Positions 22,713 through 30,098 of a DNA stretch of 33,724 bases are shown piece by piece. How positions within the stretch are numbered: the first letter of the stretch is position 1; each line of letters begins with the position of its first letter. The notes under the pieces were generated by a model. That model was not told the DNA's origin and did not search any database. It saw only the letters and a program-made list of their open reading frames with translations. The position numbers and the translations under genes were made by a program. This DNA is from 2-02-FULL-43-13 sp043813805 (GTDB lineage Bacteria; Patescibacteriota; Minisyncoccia; Minisyncoccales; MHMH01), in contig JBDRKR010000017.1 in assembly GCA_043813805.1 (NCBI GenBank), positions 1 through 33,724 on the forward strand. The letters are read 5' to 3'.

Positions 22713-22722
22713 AGACTTGCTT

Positions 22723-23676
22723 ATGGATTTTAATTTACAGACAATTTGTCATAGCAATCTTTTGAAGGAATTGCCCGAAAGAACCGAAGATGTTCTGTCG
22801 AGGCGTTTTGGATTAAAGGGAGAGAGAGAAACTCTTGAAGAAATCGGCGCAAAGTACGACATTACCAGGGAGCGGGTACGTCAAATTCAAGACGACGGGC
22901 TGAGGATTTTGGAAAAAAGAGGAGAGAGTCCGGAATGCCAGAGTGTTTTTAAGGCTTTTGAAAAAAATTTGAAAAACTCAGGCTCCTTAAGACGGGAAGA
23001 CATATTGCTCGTTGATTTGGGGGCGGGAAAGGAGAACTATGTTTATTTCCTCTTAACCGTCAGCAAGCGATTTCAGAGATTCGGCGAAACCGAGGATTTC
23101 CACACTTTTTGGGCTACTGACAAAAACGCTTTTGAGAATGCCAAAAAATCTTTGAATTTTTTCATTGCGGAACTGCAAAAGAAGCGTCAGCCCATGTCTT
23201 TGCCTAATTCTTGTTTAACTTCATACGCGGAGATTTCCAAGAAAATTTTAAGGGGACCCGAAGGTCTTTATGGCTTAAAAGAATGGCCTGAAATTAATCC
23301 GCGGGGCATCAAAGATAAGGCCTTTATTGTACTTAAAAAAGAGCAGAAGCCTCTTCATTTCAGCGAAGTAGCTACCTTAATCGGCAATGGCGCTTTGCGC
23401 CAGACCGTCCATAACGAACTGATCAAAGACCAGAGGTTTGTTTTGGTGGGCAGGGGTCTTTACGCTTTGAAGGAATGGGGCTATACTCCGGGCATTGTTC
23501 GAGAGGTGATAGCCAGCGTTCTCAAAACCGCCAAAGGACCAATGGAAAAAGACATGGTAGTGGATAAAGTTTTGACTCAGCGTTTAGTAAAACCCAACAC
23601 GATTTTACTTAATCTCCAAAACAAGAAATATTTCTTGAAAACTTCGGAGGGTAAATACACCGTAAGAGAAGTTTAA
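22723..23676 (+). CDS. Sigma-70 region 4-like HTH protein with C-terminal HARE-HTH domain
   Basis: A 317-residue DNA-binding protein. Residues about 18-68 (DVLSRRFGLKGERETLEEIG, then DITRERVRQIQDDGLRILEKR) match sigma-70 region 4.2, the helix-turn-helix that reads -35 boxes, but regions 2 and 3 are absent, so it is not a complete sigma factor. Residues about 195-260 (KDKAFIVLKKEQKPLHFSEV, then RFVLVGRGLYALKEWGY) match HARE-HTH, the module of the RNA polymerase delta subunit and of some chromatin and restriction proteins. It may modulate RNA polymerase or bind special DNA; its targets are unknown. ATG at 22723 is preferred over TTG at 22717. It is followed by the membrane protein and TraG-like ATPase genes in the same direction. 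Confidence 0.85.
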   Translation: MDFNLQTICHSNLLKELPERTEDVLSRRFGLKGERETLEEIGAKYDITRERVRQIQDDGLRILEKRGESPECQSVFKAFEKNLKNSGSLRREDILLVDLGAGKENYVYFLLTVSKRFQRFGETEDFHTFWATDKNAFENAKKSLNFFIAELQKKRQPMSLPNSCLTSYAEISKKILRGPEGLYGLKEWPEINPRGIKDKAFIVLKKEQKPLHFSEVATLIGNGALRQTVHNELIKDQRFVLVGRGLYALKEWGYTPGIVREVIASVLKTAKGPMEKDMVVDKVLTQRLVKPNTILLNLQNKKYFLKTSEGKYTVREV

Positions 23677-23696
23677 CAAAAAAGTCACACTTTAAA

Positions 23697-25010
23697 ATGG
23701 AAGTAGCCGTCGTTGTATATTACGTAAACATTCTTTGGGACATCATAAAGAATTGGTGGTGGGTTTTGTTTCCATTCGTTCTTTGGCGTCCCTTTTTGTT
23801 TTGGTATTTGTGGTGGCGCCAGGAAGTCTGGATGTTCGCCCAAAAATCGGTGTTGCTGGAGATAAAAATGCCCAAGGACATTTTGAAGCCTCTGCGGGCT
23901 ATGGAGCAGGCATTCTCAGCCATGTGGGGCAGCGTTTTCGATCCGGCCGACTGGTGGGAAAAATGGTTTGAGGGCAAAACACTGCTTACCATGCAGCTGG
24001 AAATTGTGAGCTTGGGCGGCGAGCCGCATTTTTACATCAGGGTGCACGAGAGCCGGCGTAATGGTATTGAGTCGGCGATTTATTCTCAATATCCTGATGC
24101 CGAAATATCGGTGGCCGATGATTACACAAAATCAGTTCCTCAAAACATGCCCAACAAAGATTGGGATCTTTGGGGTACCGATTATAAACTAAAGGAACCG
24201 GAGGTTTTCCCGATTAAAACTTATACCGCATTTTTTGAAGAAAAAGAGGCGGCTAAAGAAGAAAAAAGAATCGACCCGCTTTCGACTCTTTTGGAGGGTC
24301 TGGGCACTTTTAAACCGGGCGAACAGATGTGGATTCAAATGACGGTAAAGCCCATCATCAGTTCCGTCAAACCGGAAGAGGGCGGTAAGGATTTTGTTAA
24401 AGCGGGCCGGGCTATTGCCGATAAATTAGCCAAAAGGACCGAAAAAGCTCAGCCCAAGTCAATTTTACAGGAAGCGGCTGATGAGCTGATTTCCGGGACG
24501 ATGCCGGGCGGCAAAAAAGAGGAGCAGCAGCTTTTTCCGGCGGAAATGAGAATGACTCCCGGAGAAAAAGATATTGTCCAGGGCGTGGAAAACAAAGTCG
24601 CCAAACGCTGTTTTGATTCTTATATCAGGTTTGTTTATGTGGCCAAAAGAGATGTTTATTTCGGCGGAGCCAAGGCTATTCCCTTTGGTTTTTTCAATCA
24701 GTTTTCCACAGAAAACCTTAATCAGATCATTCCTTGGGCAAAAACCATCACTAAAGTCCATCGCTATCCCATTTTAGACTTAGTGAGGAACAGAAGAGTT
24801 TTCGTTAAAAAAAGAAGATTATTTTTTCGCTATATTAAAAGATTCCCGCCTCTTTTTCCCAAACCCGGAGGCGTTTTCCTTTTGAATACCGAAGAAATCG
24901 CCACTATGTTCCATTTTCCAGGTCGAGGGGTATCAGCTGCGCCTTCTGTTTCTCGTGTTGAATCTAAGAGAGGAGAAGCTCCGCCCGGCTTGCCTTTTGA
25001 AGAAGAGTAA
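23697..25010 (+). CDS. Membrane-anchored protein paired with the TraG-like ATPase, function unknown
   Basis: A 437-residue protein. Residues 5-45 are extremely rich in Trp and aromatic residues and hydrophobic (IKNWWWVLFPFVLWRPFLFW), forming one or two membrane helices. The rest looks cytoplasmic: a mixed alpha/beta domain to about residue 150 (EPHFYIRVHESRRNGIESAI), a charged linker with helices, then a second domain from about residue 290 (VENKVAKRCFDSYIRFVYVAKR) and a disordered acidic tail. I do not recognise a family with a known function. It is followed after 14 nt by a TraG/VirD4-type ATPase gene, so it may be that ATPase's membrane anchor or partner. The start ATG at 23697 has a weak ribosome-binding site. 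Confidence 0.6.
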   Translation: MEVAVVVYYVNILWDIIKNWWWVLFPFVLWRPFLFWYLWWRQEVWMFAQKSVLLEIKMPKDILKPLRAMEQAFSAMWGSVFDPADWWEKWFEGKTLLTMQLEIVSLGGEPHFYIRVHESRRNGIESAIYSQYPDAEISVADDYTKSVPQNMPNKDWDLWGTDYKLKEPEVFPIKTYTAFFEEKEAAKEEKRIDPLSTLLEGLGTFKPGEQMWIQMTVKPIISSVKPEEGGKDFVKAGRAIADKLAKRTEKAQPKSILQEAADELISGTMPGGKKEEQQLFPAEMRMTPGEKDIVQGVENKVAKRCFDSYIRFVYVAKRDVYFGGAKAIPFGFFNQFSTENLNQIIPWAKTITKVHRYPILDLVRNRRVFVKKRRLFFRYIKRFPPLFPKPGGVFLLNTEEIATMFHFPGRGVSAAPSVSRVESKRGEAPPGLPFEEE

Positions 25011-25024
25011 GCATTTATAAGACT

Positions 25025-26749
25025 ATGAGTAATATTACACTTATCGCTGAAACAACTTTTCGCAATGCCCGCCGGAAATTCGGCATTAAAATCGACGATC
25101 GCCGCCGACACGTTTATACGGTTGGGAAAACCGGCATGGGCAAAACAGCCATGCTGGAAAATATGGCTATTCAGGATATTCAGGACGGCAATGGCATAGG
25201 CTTTGTTGATCCCCACGGAGATGCGGCAGAGAGACTTTTATATTTTGTGCCGGAGAATCGTATTAAGGACGTCGTTTATATCAATCCGGCCGATTTGAAT
25301 TTTCCGATTGCTTTCAATATTATGGAGCAGGTTGATATTGAGCACCGCAATTTGGTGGCGGGAGGATTGATGGGCGTTTTCAAAAAGATCTGGCCCGACG
25401 TTTGGTCGGCTCGTATGGAGTATATTCTAAATAATTGCATTTTAGCGCTTTTGGAATATCCGGGAGCGACATTATTAGGCGTTAACAGGATGCTGTCTGA
25501 TGTCGAATATCGGAAAAAGGTGGTGGATAAAATTACGGATCCCGTGGTAAAAGCCTTCTGGGTTCAGGAATATGCCAGATACACCCAAAGATATGAAGTG
25601 GAAGCGACGGCCGCCATCCAAAATAAAGTCGGCCAATTTATTTCATCGCCCTTAATCCGCAACATTATCGGCCAAACAACATCATCGATTGATATGCGGA
25701 AGATTATGGATGAAAAAAAGATTCTGATTATGAACTTATCCAAGGGCAGGGTGGGCGAGGACAGTTCCCGCCTTTTGGGAGCTTTGTTGATTACGAAAAT
25801 TCAGTTGGCGGCCATGTCCAGGGTTGATATCTCTGAAGAAAAAAGAAACGATTTTTTCTTATATGTCGATGAATTTCAGAACTTCGCCACCCAGTCTTTT
25901 ATCAGCGTTTTGTCGGAGGCGAGAAAATACCGTTTAGCCCTGATTTTGGGGCACCAATATATTACCCAAATGGAAGAAGAGGTGAGAGATGCGGTTTTCG
26001 GAAACGTGGGGACTTTGATCTCTTTCCGGGTGGGAGCTGAAGATGCCGAATGGTTGGAAAAAGAATTCACCCCGGAATTTCTGGCTACCGATATCGTCAA
26101 TCTGGGCAAATATAATATTTATTTAAGATTGATGATTGATGGTTTGGCCGGGCGTCCCTTCTCGGCTCAGACCATGCCGCCCTTGCCGGTTCCCGAACGG
26201 TCTTTTGTTGATGAAATCATTAAAACTTCCAGAGAAAGATACACTATTCCGCGGAAAATCGTTGAAGAAAAAATCAGTATCTGGACGGGCGATTTAAGCA
26301 CAACCTCAATCAGTGCCGCTCCGCAGCAAAGTATGGGACCAACTCTTTATGACGCCAAGTGTTCTATGTGCGGCAAGGACACAAAAGTTGTTTTCCAGCC
26401 TGACGGCAAGCGCCCCGTCTATTGCAAGCCGTGCCGTAAAAAATTAATGGAAGGACCCAAAACAGAAGCTTCAAATACTTCTCAAACGAATGAGACTCAC
26501 GCACAAACACCTGAAGCGGCAGAAAAAAAAGAGGAACCGGCCCCGCCCCTCTCTTTTGTGCCTTTTTCTTCGCCCAGGCGCCCCAAAGATGAGCCACAGG
26601 ATCGTCCTAAAAGAAAAGAAATAAATTTGGGTGAACTGAAGAAGGCCATAGAGGACTCTTTAGAAAAAAATACGCCGCAAGAAAAGCCGGTCGAGAAGGA
26701 GGATAAGAGCGGCACGATTGAGCCGGGCGAAACCGTTCAATTTAAATAA
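25025..26749 (+). CDS. TraG/VirD4-like (HerA-FtsK class) ATPase with C-terminal zinc ribbon
   Basis: A 574-residue ATPase. HVYTVGKTGMGKTAMLENMA (about residues 30-49) is Walker A; GIGFVDPHGDAAERLL follows; FFLYVDEFQNFATQSF (about 278-293) is Walker B; LALILGHQYITQM is the sensor-type block, and the TraM-recognition-like arrangement continues to about residue 400. Relatives couple DNA or protein substrates to type IV secretion or DNA processing. No other conjugation gene is present here and no membrane helix is in this protein; the upstream gene provides one. Residues about 443-480 form a ribbon, CSMCGKD...YCKPCRKK (two CxxC pairs). The tail is Pro/Glu/Lys-rich and disordered. Translocation of DNA or protein at the membrane is likely; the cargo is unknown. 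Confidence 0.82.
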   Translation: MSNITLIAETTFRNARRKFGIKIDDRRRHVYTVGKTGMGKTAMLENMAIQDIQDGNGIGFVDPHGDAAERLLYFVPENRIKDVVYINPADLNFPIAFNIMEQVDIEHRNLVAGGLMGVFKKIWPDVWSARMEYILNNCILALLEYPGATLLGVNRMLSDVEYRKKVVDKITDPVVKAFWVQEYARYTQRYEVEATAAIQNKVGQFISSPLIRNIIGQTTSSIDMRKIMDEKKILIMNLSKGRVGEDSSRLLGALLITKIQLAAMSRVDISEEKRNDFFLYVDEFQNFATQSFISVLSEARKYRLALILGHQYITQMEEEVRDAVFGNVGTLISFRVGAEDAEWLEKEFTPEFLATDIVNLGKYNIYLRLMIDGLAGRPFSAQTMPPLPVPERSFVDEIIKTSRERYTIPRKIVEEKISIWTGDLSTTSISAAPQQSMGPTLYDAKCSMCGKDTKVVFQPDGKRPVYCKPCRKKLMEGPKTEASNTSQTNETHAQTPEAAEKKEEPAPPLSFVPFSSPRRPKDEPQDRPKRKEINLGELKKAIEDSLEKNTPQEKPVEKEDKSGTIEPGETVQFK

Positions 26750-26755
26750 TATTAA

Positions 26756-26790
26756 AGAGGCGCGCGATGAAAGAGGTTTAGCCTCAATCA
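26756..26790. repeat. Palindromic repeat, family B (diverged copy)
   Basis: GAGG-TTTAG-CCTC at 26773-26785, flanked by ATGA and TCAT arms; it shares the core of the repeats at 11257 and 18738 in inverted orientation. It fills the gap between the ATPase gene and pgk and argues against a pgk start upstream of 26793. Confidence 0.6.
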
Positions 26791-26792
26791 TT

Positions 26793-27764
26793 ATGAAAAC
26801 ATTAAAAGATTTTGACGTTCGCGGAAAAAGAGTTTTAGTCAGAGTAGATTTCAACGTTCCCCTTTCCGAGCGAGGGGAAATTTTAGATGATTTCAGAATC
26901 AGAGAAACCTTGCCGACCATCAGGTATCTTATTAAAAAAGGAGCTAAGCTCCTTTTAATGAGCCATTTGGGCAATCCCGGCGGAAAATTTGTTAAAGAGT
27001 TGCAGCTCACGCCGGTTTCCGAAAGGTTGGCGGAGCTTTTGGGAGAAAAGGTGGAGTTGTTGGAAAACTTAAGATTCAATTCGGGAGAAGAACAAAACGA
27101 CGAAAATTTTGCCAAGGAATTGGCCCAAAAGGGCGATATATATATTAATGACGCTTTCGGGGCCTGCCACAGAGCTCATGCCTCAATTGTAGGTATCTCG
27201 AAGTTTTTGCCTTCAGGCGCCGGATTTTTGCTGGAAAAAGAAGTTGAAAGTTTGACTAAGTTAAGTATAAATCCGGAAAAGCCCTTGGTCGCCATCATCG
27301 GCGGAGCCAAGGTGGAAACGAAAGTCGTCATGATTGATAAAATTTCTGAAAAAGCAGATTTTGTTTTAATCAGCGGTCTTATCGGCAAGGGAGTCGTCGG
27401 TCAAAAGATTGCGTTAAAATATCCGGAAAAAATCGTATTTCCCGTTGACGAAACGGGCGGTGGAAAGGACATAGGTCAAGAAACCGTTAAACTTTTTAAA
27501 GCAAAAATTGCAGAAGCCAAAACGATTTTTTGGAATGGTCCTTTGGGGAAAATCGAAGATGAGGAATTTGCCTCAGGCACCGAAGAGCTTGCTAAAGCTA
27601 TTGCGGAAAGCTGCGCTTTCACGGTTGTCGGAGGAGGGGAGACGGTGGAGTTTATCACAGAGCTCGGTTTGATTAAAAAATTCAGCCACGTTTCAAGCGG
27701 CGGCGGAGCAATGCTCGCTTTCTTAAGCGGTGAAAAATTACCAGGCTTGGAAGCGTTGGGATGA
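26793..27764 (+). CDS. pgk: Phosphoglycerate kinase, compact
   Basis: A 323-residue glycolytic kinase moving phosphate between 1,3-bisphosphoglycerate and ADP. Motifs: VLVRVDFNVPL, MSHLGNPGG, LLENLRFNSGEE, YINDAFGACHRAHAS, AIIGGAKVETK, FWNGPLGKIEDEEFA, VGGGETVEF and HVSSGGGAMLAFLSG. Substrate Asp/Asn/Arg/His residues and the nucleotide-binding Gly/Glu are kept. Typical PGK has about 390-400 residues. Here about 25 residues are missing before LLENLRF and about 40-50 between SGLIGKG and FWNGP. Two palindromes are in frame: TTCCCC/GGGGAA (26857-26879) and AAAAAAGGAGCT/AAGCTCCTTTT (about 26934-26956). The ATG at 26793 gives the normal start; an earlier in-frame GTG/TTG-type start at 26718 would overlap the ATPase gene and a repeat. 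Confidence 0.93.
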   Translation: MKTLKDFDVRGKRVLVRVDFNVPLSERGEILDDFRIRETLPTIRYLIKKGAKLLLMSHLGNPGGKFVKELQLTPVSERLAELLGEKVELLENLRFNSGEEQNDENFAKELAQKGDIYINDAFGACHRAHASIVGISKFLPSGAGFLLEKEVESLTKLSINPEKPLVAIIGGAKVETKVVMIDKISEKADFVLISGLIGKGVVGQKIALKYPEKIVFPVDETGGGKDIGQETVKLFKAKIAEAKTIFWNGPLGKIEDEEFASGTEELAKAIAESCAFTVVGGGETVEFITELGLIKKFSHVSSGGGAMLAFLSGEKLPGLEALG

Positions 27765-27769
27765 GGAGA

Positions 27770-27801
27770 TAATTAAAGGGAGTCCGACTCCCCTTAATTT
27801 A
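27770..27801. repeat. Left 32-bp inverted repeat (REP-like hairpin) of the RAYT element
   Basis: It carries AAGGGAGTCCGACTCCCCTT (27777-27796) flanked by TTAA-rich arms, starts 6 nt after the pgk stop and may also terminate pgk transcripts. It is the perfect reverse complement of 28502-28533. Confidence 0.9.
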
Positions 27802-27826
27802 GAAAAACTGTTAAGATGGGATAATT

Positions 27827-28504
27827 ATGGAGTTACACCATTCTTTTAACCGAGGAACAGAAAAAAGAAATATATTTTTAGATCAAGATGATTATTTTCG
27901 AGGTGTTCATGATCTTTACGCATTTAACGACGTTAACGCAATTGTTAATTTCGGCCAGCGATTTAAAGGGTCTCCGACACCCTTTATTGGTAATAAACCG
28001 AGGGAAAAGCTTGTGGAAGTAATAAGTTGGTGTTTAATGCCGAATCATTACCATCTTTTTTCTTATTCGATTGTGGAAAACGGTTTTTCAAAATTTCACC
28101 AAAAATTCGGAGGAGGTTTCACTAATTTTTTCAACGTTAAATATAAAAGAAACGGAGTATTGTTTCAAGGAAAGTATAAAAAAGTTCGGGTTGTTGACGA
28201 CGCGCAAGTTATTCAATTAATTTGTTATATTCATTCGAATCCTTTAAATGTTTGGAAGCCAAATTGGAAAGAGAATGGTTTGACGGATATGGAAATTCAG
28301 AATGCCTTAGAATTTTTAGAAAAAAAATATCGTTGGTCGAGCCATTTAGATTATTGGGGGACCAAAAATTTTCCTTCTTTAATTGACAACAATTTTTCAT
28401 TAAGATTTTTTAAAAATCCAGAAGAATACCGAGAAATTTTTACAAATTGGTTAAAGTATTACAGTCGGGATATTCAGTCCATCGAAAAGCTTGCTTTGGA
28501 ATAA
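27827..28504 (+). CDS. RAYT / IS200-IS605-like Y1 transposase
   Basis: A 225-residue single-strand transposase. HHSFNRGTEKRNIFLDQDDY is the normal N-terminal strand and loop; LMPNHYHLF holds the HUH pair that binds the metal, and ICYIHSNPL carries the catalytic tyrosine; WSSHLDYWG is a usual C-terminal block. Y1 enzymes nick single-stranded DNA next to hairpins and form a phosphotyrosine bond. RAYTs are considered domesticated relatives that spread REP palindromes. The frame is intact. A related palindrome, AAAGGGTCTCCGACACCCTTT (27964-27984), lies within the gene and encodes FKGSPTPF between the N-terminal strand and the HUH motif. The stop codon overlaps the right inverted repeat. Confidence 0.9.
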   Translation: MELHHSFNRGTEKRNIFLDQDDYFRGVHDLYAFNDVNAIVNFGQRFKGSPTPFIGNKPREKLVEVISWCLMPNHYHLFSYSIVENGFSKFHQKFGGGFTNFFNVKYKRNGVLFQGKYKKVRVVDDAQVIQLICYIHSNPLNVWKPNWKENGLTDMEIQNALEFLEKKYRWSSHLDYWGTKNFPSLIDNNFSLRFFKNPEEYREIFTNWLKYYSRDIQSIEKLALE

Positions 28505-28533
28505 ATTAAGGGGAGTCGGACTCCCTTTAATTA
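28502..28533. repeat. Right 32-bp inverted repeat (REP-like hairpin) of the RAYT element
   Basis: Exact reverse complement of 27770-27801, with the core GGGGAGTCGGACTCCC. The transposase stop (28502-28504) is its first three bases. It abuts the terminator of the minus-strand RNA. Confidence 0.9.
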
Positions 28534-28534
28534 A

Positions 28535-28729
28535 ACGAAAAGGGCGTGACATGATGTCACACCTTTAATTTGCGGGCGGAGGAAAGCAGGCCGAGCCAGA
28601 CCGTCGGGACCGCGGAACCGTAGAAGAGCTACGGGTTATTGCTCGGGGGTTGAGATGGGGGAGGAAATCTCACAAACCTCCCATCCCGATATTCCCTTTT
28701 CCTGCCTTACCTCCATATATAAAGGACAA
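28535..28729 (-). ncRNA. Candidate structured small RNA with its own promoter and terminator, family not recognised
   Basis: This explains most of the 345-nt gap between the transposase and DHH genes. Read on the minus strand, a promoter (28763-28736) leads to a transcript starting near 28729. GGAGG and GCAGG near the 5' end pair with CCTGC and CCTCC near the 3' end, closing a domain that contains a GATGGGAGG/CCTCC(CC)CATC hairpin and a CCGAGC/GCTCGG stem topped by the perfect hairpin CCGTAG-CTCTT-CTACGG. A final strong hairpin, GTGACAT-C-ATGTCAC within AAAGG/CCTTT arms (28566-28538), followed by TTTTCGTTT, is a terminator. About 195 nt is a size seen for 6S or SRP RNAs, but I do not see their conserved motifs. 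Confidence 0.5.
28538..28566 (-). terminator. Terminator of the minus-strand small RNA
   Basis: On the minus strand AAAGG-T-GTGACAT-C-ATGTCAC-G-CCCTTTT folds into a near-perfect hairpin running into a T-rich tract. It stops a few bases before the right RAYT repeat. Confidence 0.65.
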
Positions 28730-28735
28730 TATATC

Positions 28736-28763
28736 AATATAGCATATTTATGAAACTTGTCAA
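28736..28763 (-). promoter_or_regulatory. Minus-strand promoter of the small RNA
   Basis: TTGACA (plus 28763-28758) and TATATT (plus 28741-28736) with a 16-nt spacer, directed away from the DHH gene. Confidence 0.6.
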
Positions 28764-28790
28764 GGGCTTTTATCAACAAACCGATATCGA

Positions 28791-28836
28791 GAGGTCTGAC
28801 CTCCCGAAATTACGTTAATGTTAGTAGGTCGGACCT
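28791..28836. repeat. Two short palindromes upstream of the DHH gene
   Basis: GAGGTCTGACCTC (28791-28803) and AGGTCGGACCT (28826-28836) share a TC-n-GA centre with the RAYT repeats. They fill the leader between the minus-strand promoter and the ATG at 28850, where no plus-strand promoter is evident. Confidence 0.6.
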
Positions 28837-28849
28837 CCTAAAATCGGAA

Positions 28850-30001
28850 ATGAAAAAAGAAATAAAAAACATCAAAAAAGCGGCCGAGAGAATCAAGAAG
28901 GCGGTTGATAAAAAAGAAAGAATAATTCTCTACGGCGACGCTGATATGGATGGCATTGGGTCTACGATTATTCTAAAGGAAGCGATTAAAACTTTAGGCG
29001 GCAAAATCACCGCTATTTATTTTCCCGACAGAGAGCTTGAAGGATATGGCTTAAATGAAGACGCTTTAAATTTTCTCAAAGCTCATGCGCCGGCTTTGTT
29101 GATTCTTTTAGATTGCGGTATCAGCAACCTTAGCGAGGTAAAAATTGCCAAGAACCTGGGTTTTGAGGTGATGATTGTCGATCACCATAAACTGCTTAAG
29201 AAGCCGCCCCAGGCTTCTATTATTGTTAACCCCAAGCAAAAGGGAGATAAGTATCCTTTCAAGGAATTTGCCGCTGCCGGCGTTGTTTTTAAATTAATCG
29301 AAGAGTTGCTCGCCGGAAAAATGTCGGTTTCTTTGAAGAATAATTTTTTAGAACTTGTCGCTTTAGCGACGATTGCCGATATGATGCCGCAAACCGACGA
29401 CAATTTAGAAATTGTTGAAGAGGGATTGCGTTCGCTGAAAAACACCCGAAGACCCGCCCTTCGGTCTTTTTGGGAGATTGATCCGGTCATTAAGGATAAC
29501 ATCAATCAATTCGCTCAGAAAATAATTTTAGCCTGCAATGCCAGCGGCGGGAAAAACCATTCCAATGAAGCTTATCTGCTTTTGACTGCTAAGTCTGTGA
29601 AAGAGGCCGAGAGTCTTGCCAGGCATCTTTTAGATAAAGCTTTTGACCGCCACCTCCAAATCAAAGAGATTGTTGAGGAAATTGAAAAAAAGATTTTGCG
29701 CAAAACAGGCGGAGCAATCATCTTTGAGGGAGAAGATTGGTGGCCCGTTTTAATGCTGGGGCCTTGCGCTTCCAAAATTTGCCGGATTTATAAAAAACCG
29801 GTTTTTTTCTATAATCAAAAAGACGGCGTTTGCCAAGGGGCGGTCAGAACTCCCAAGGGCGTTGATGGTGTGAAAGCCATGATTAAATGCTCAAAAACGC
29901 TCGAAACTTACGGCGGGCATCCGCAAGCCGCCGGCTTCCGGATCAAGGAAAGGGATCTGGATAAATTCAAAACCTGTCTTATAGACTACTTCAAGAAATA
30001 A
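28850..30001 (+). CDS. DHH/DHHA1 phosphoesterase (RecJ-like single-strand exonuclease core)
   Basis: A 383-residue protein. LYGDADMDGIGS (about residue 30-40) and LLDCGISN supply metal aspartates; VMIVDHHKLLK is the DHH motif; ALATIADMMP matches motif IV of RecJ. The C-terminal DHHA1 domain ends with TYGGHPQAAGFRI, its substrate-binding Gly-Gly-His motif. The length fits the RecJ catalytic core without the OB-fold extension, so it is either a minimal RecJ or another DHH nuclease acting on single-stranded DNA or small oligonucleotides. The start at 28850 is preferred to the TTG at 28757: the upstream stretch contains two palindromes and overlaps the minus-strand promoter. A clear terminator follows. 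Confidence 0.85.
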   Translation: MKKEIKNIKKAAERIKKAVDKKERIILYGDADMDGIGSTIILKEAIKTLGGKITAIYFPDRELEGYGLNEDALNFLKAHAPALLILLDCGISNLSEVKIAKNLGFEVMIVDHHKLLKKPPQASIIVNPKQKGDKYPFKEFAAAGVVFKLIEELLAGKMSVSLKNNFLELVALATIADMMPQTDDNLEIVEEGLRSLKNTRRPALRSFWEIDPVIKDNINQFAQKIILACNASGGKNHSNEAYLLLTAKSVKEAESLARHLLDKAFDRHLQIKEIVEEIEKKILRKTGGAIIFEGEDWWPVLMLGPCASKICRIYKKPVFFYNQKDGVCQGAVRTPKGVDGVKAMIKCSKTLETYGGHPQAAGFRIKERDLDKFKTCLIDYFKK

Positions 30002-30032
30002 CCCCGCTAATCCGGGGTTGATTTTTTATTGG
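30002..30032 (+). terminator. Intrinsic terminator after the DHH gene
   Basis: ACCCCG and CGGGGT arms (30002-30021) followed by TGATTTTTTATT, immediately after the stop codon. Confidence 0.85.
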
Positions 30033-30098
30033 AAGTATGTAAAATACAGTATCGTTGTTCCTAAAAAATTTTATATAGAAAAGAGGAGGGATTGAGCC

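Larger units (their letters stand above)
27770..28533 (+). mobile_element. RAYT (REP-associated tyrosine transposase) element bounded by 32-bp inverted repeats
   Basis: A 764-bp unit: a Y1-type transposase gene between two exact reverse-complement copies of a 32-bp sequence (27770-27801 and 28502-28533). Each repeat is itself a hairpin with the core GGGAGTCCGACTCCCC. Classical RAYTs are found next to REP palindromes arranged as inverted pairs, which is exactly this layout. It lies between pgk and the DHH gene. Confidence 0.8.

Noticed and set aside
26718..26792. Upstream in-frame start for pgk
   Set aside because: It overlaps the ATPase gene end and a palindromic repeat; the ATG at 26793 gives the normal PGK start.
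18727..27764. Possible alternative genetic code with UGA as glycine
   Set aside because: UGA ends secA, secF and pgk at the expected C-termini, so UGA is a stop here.
28578..28586. GGAGGAAAG resembles the GAGGAAAG core of RNase P RNA
   Set aside because: None of the other RNase P conserved regions follow, and the promoter and terminator evidence puts the transcript on the opposite strand.
28757..28849. TTG start giving the DHH protein 31 extra residues
   Set aside because: The extension covers two palindromes and the -35 box of a minus-strand promoter, and has no similarity to DHH proteins.
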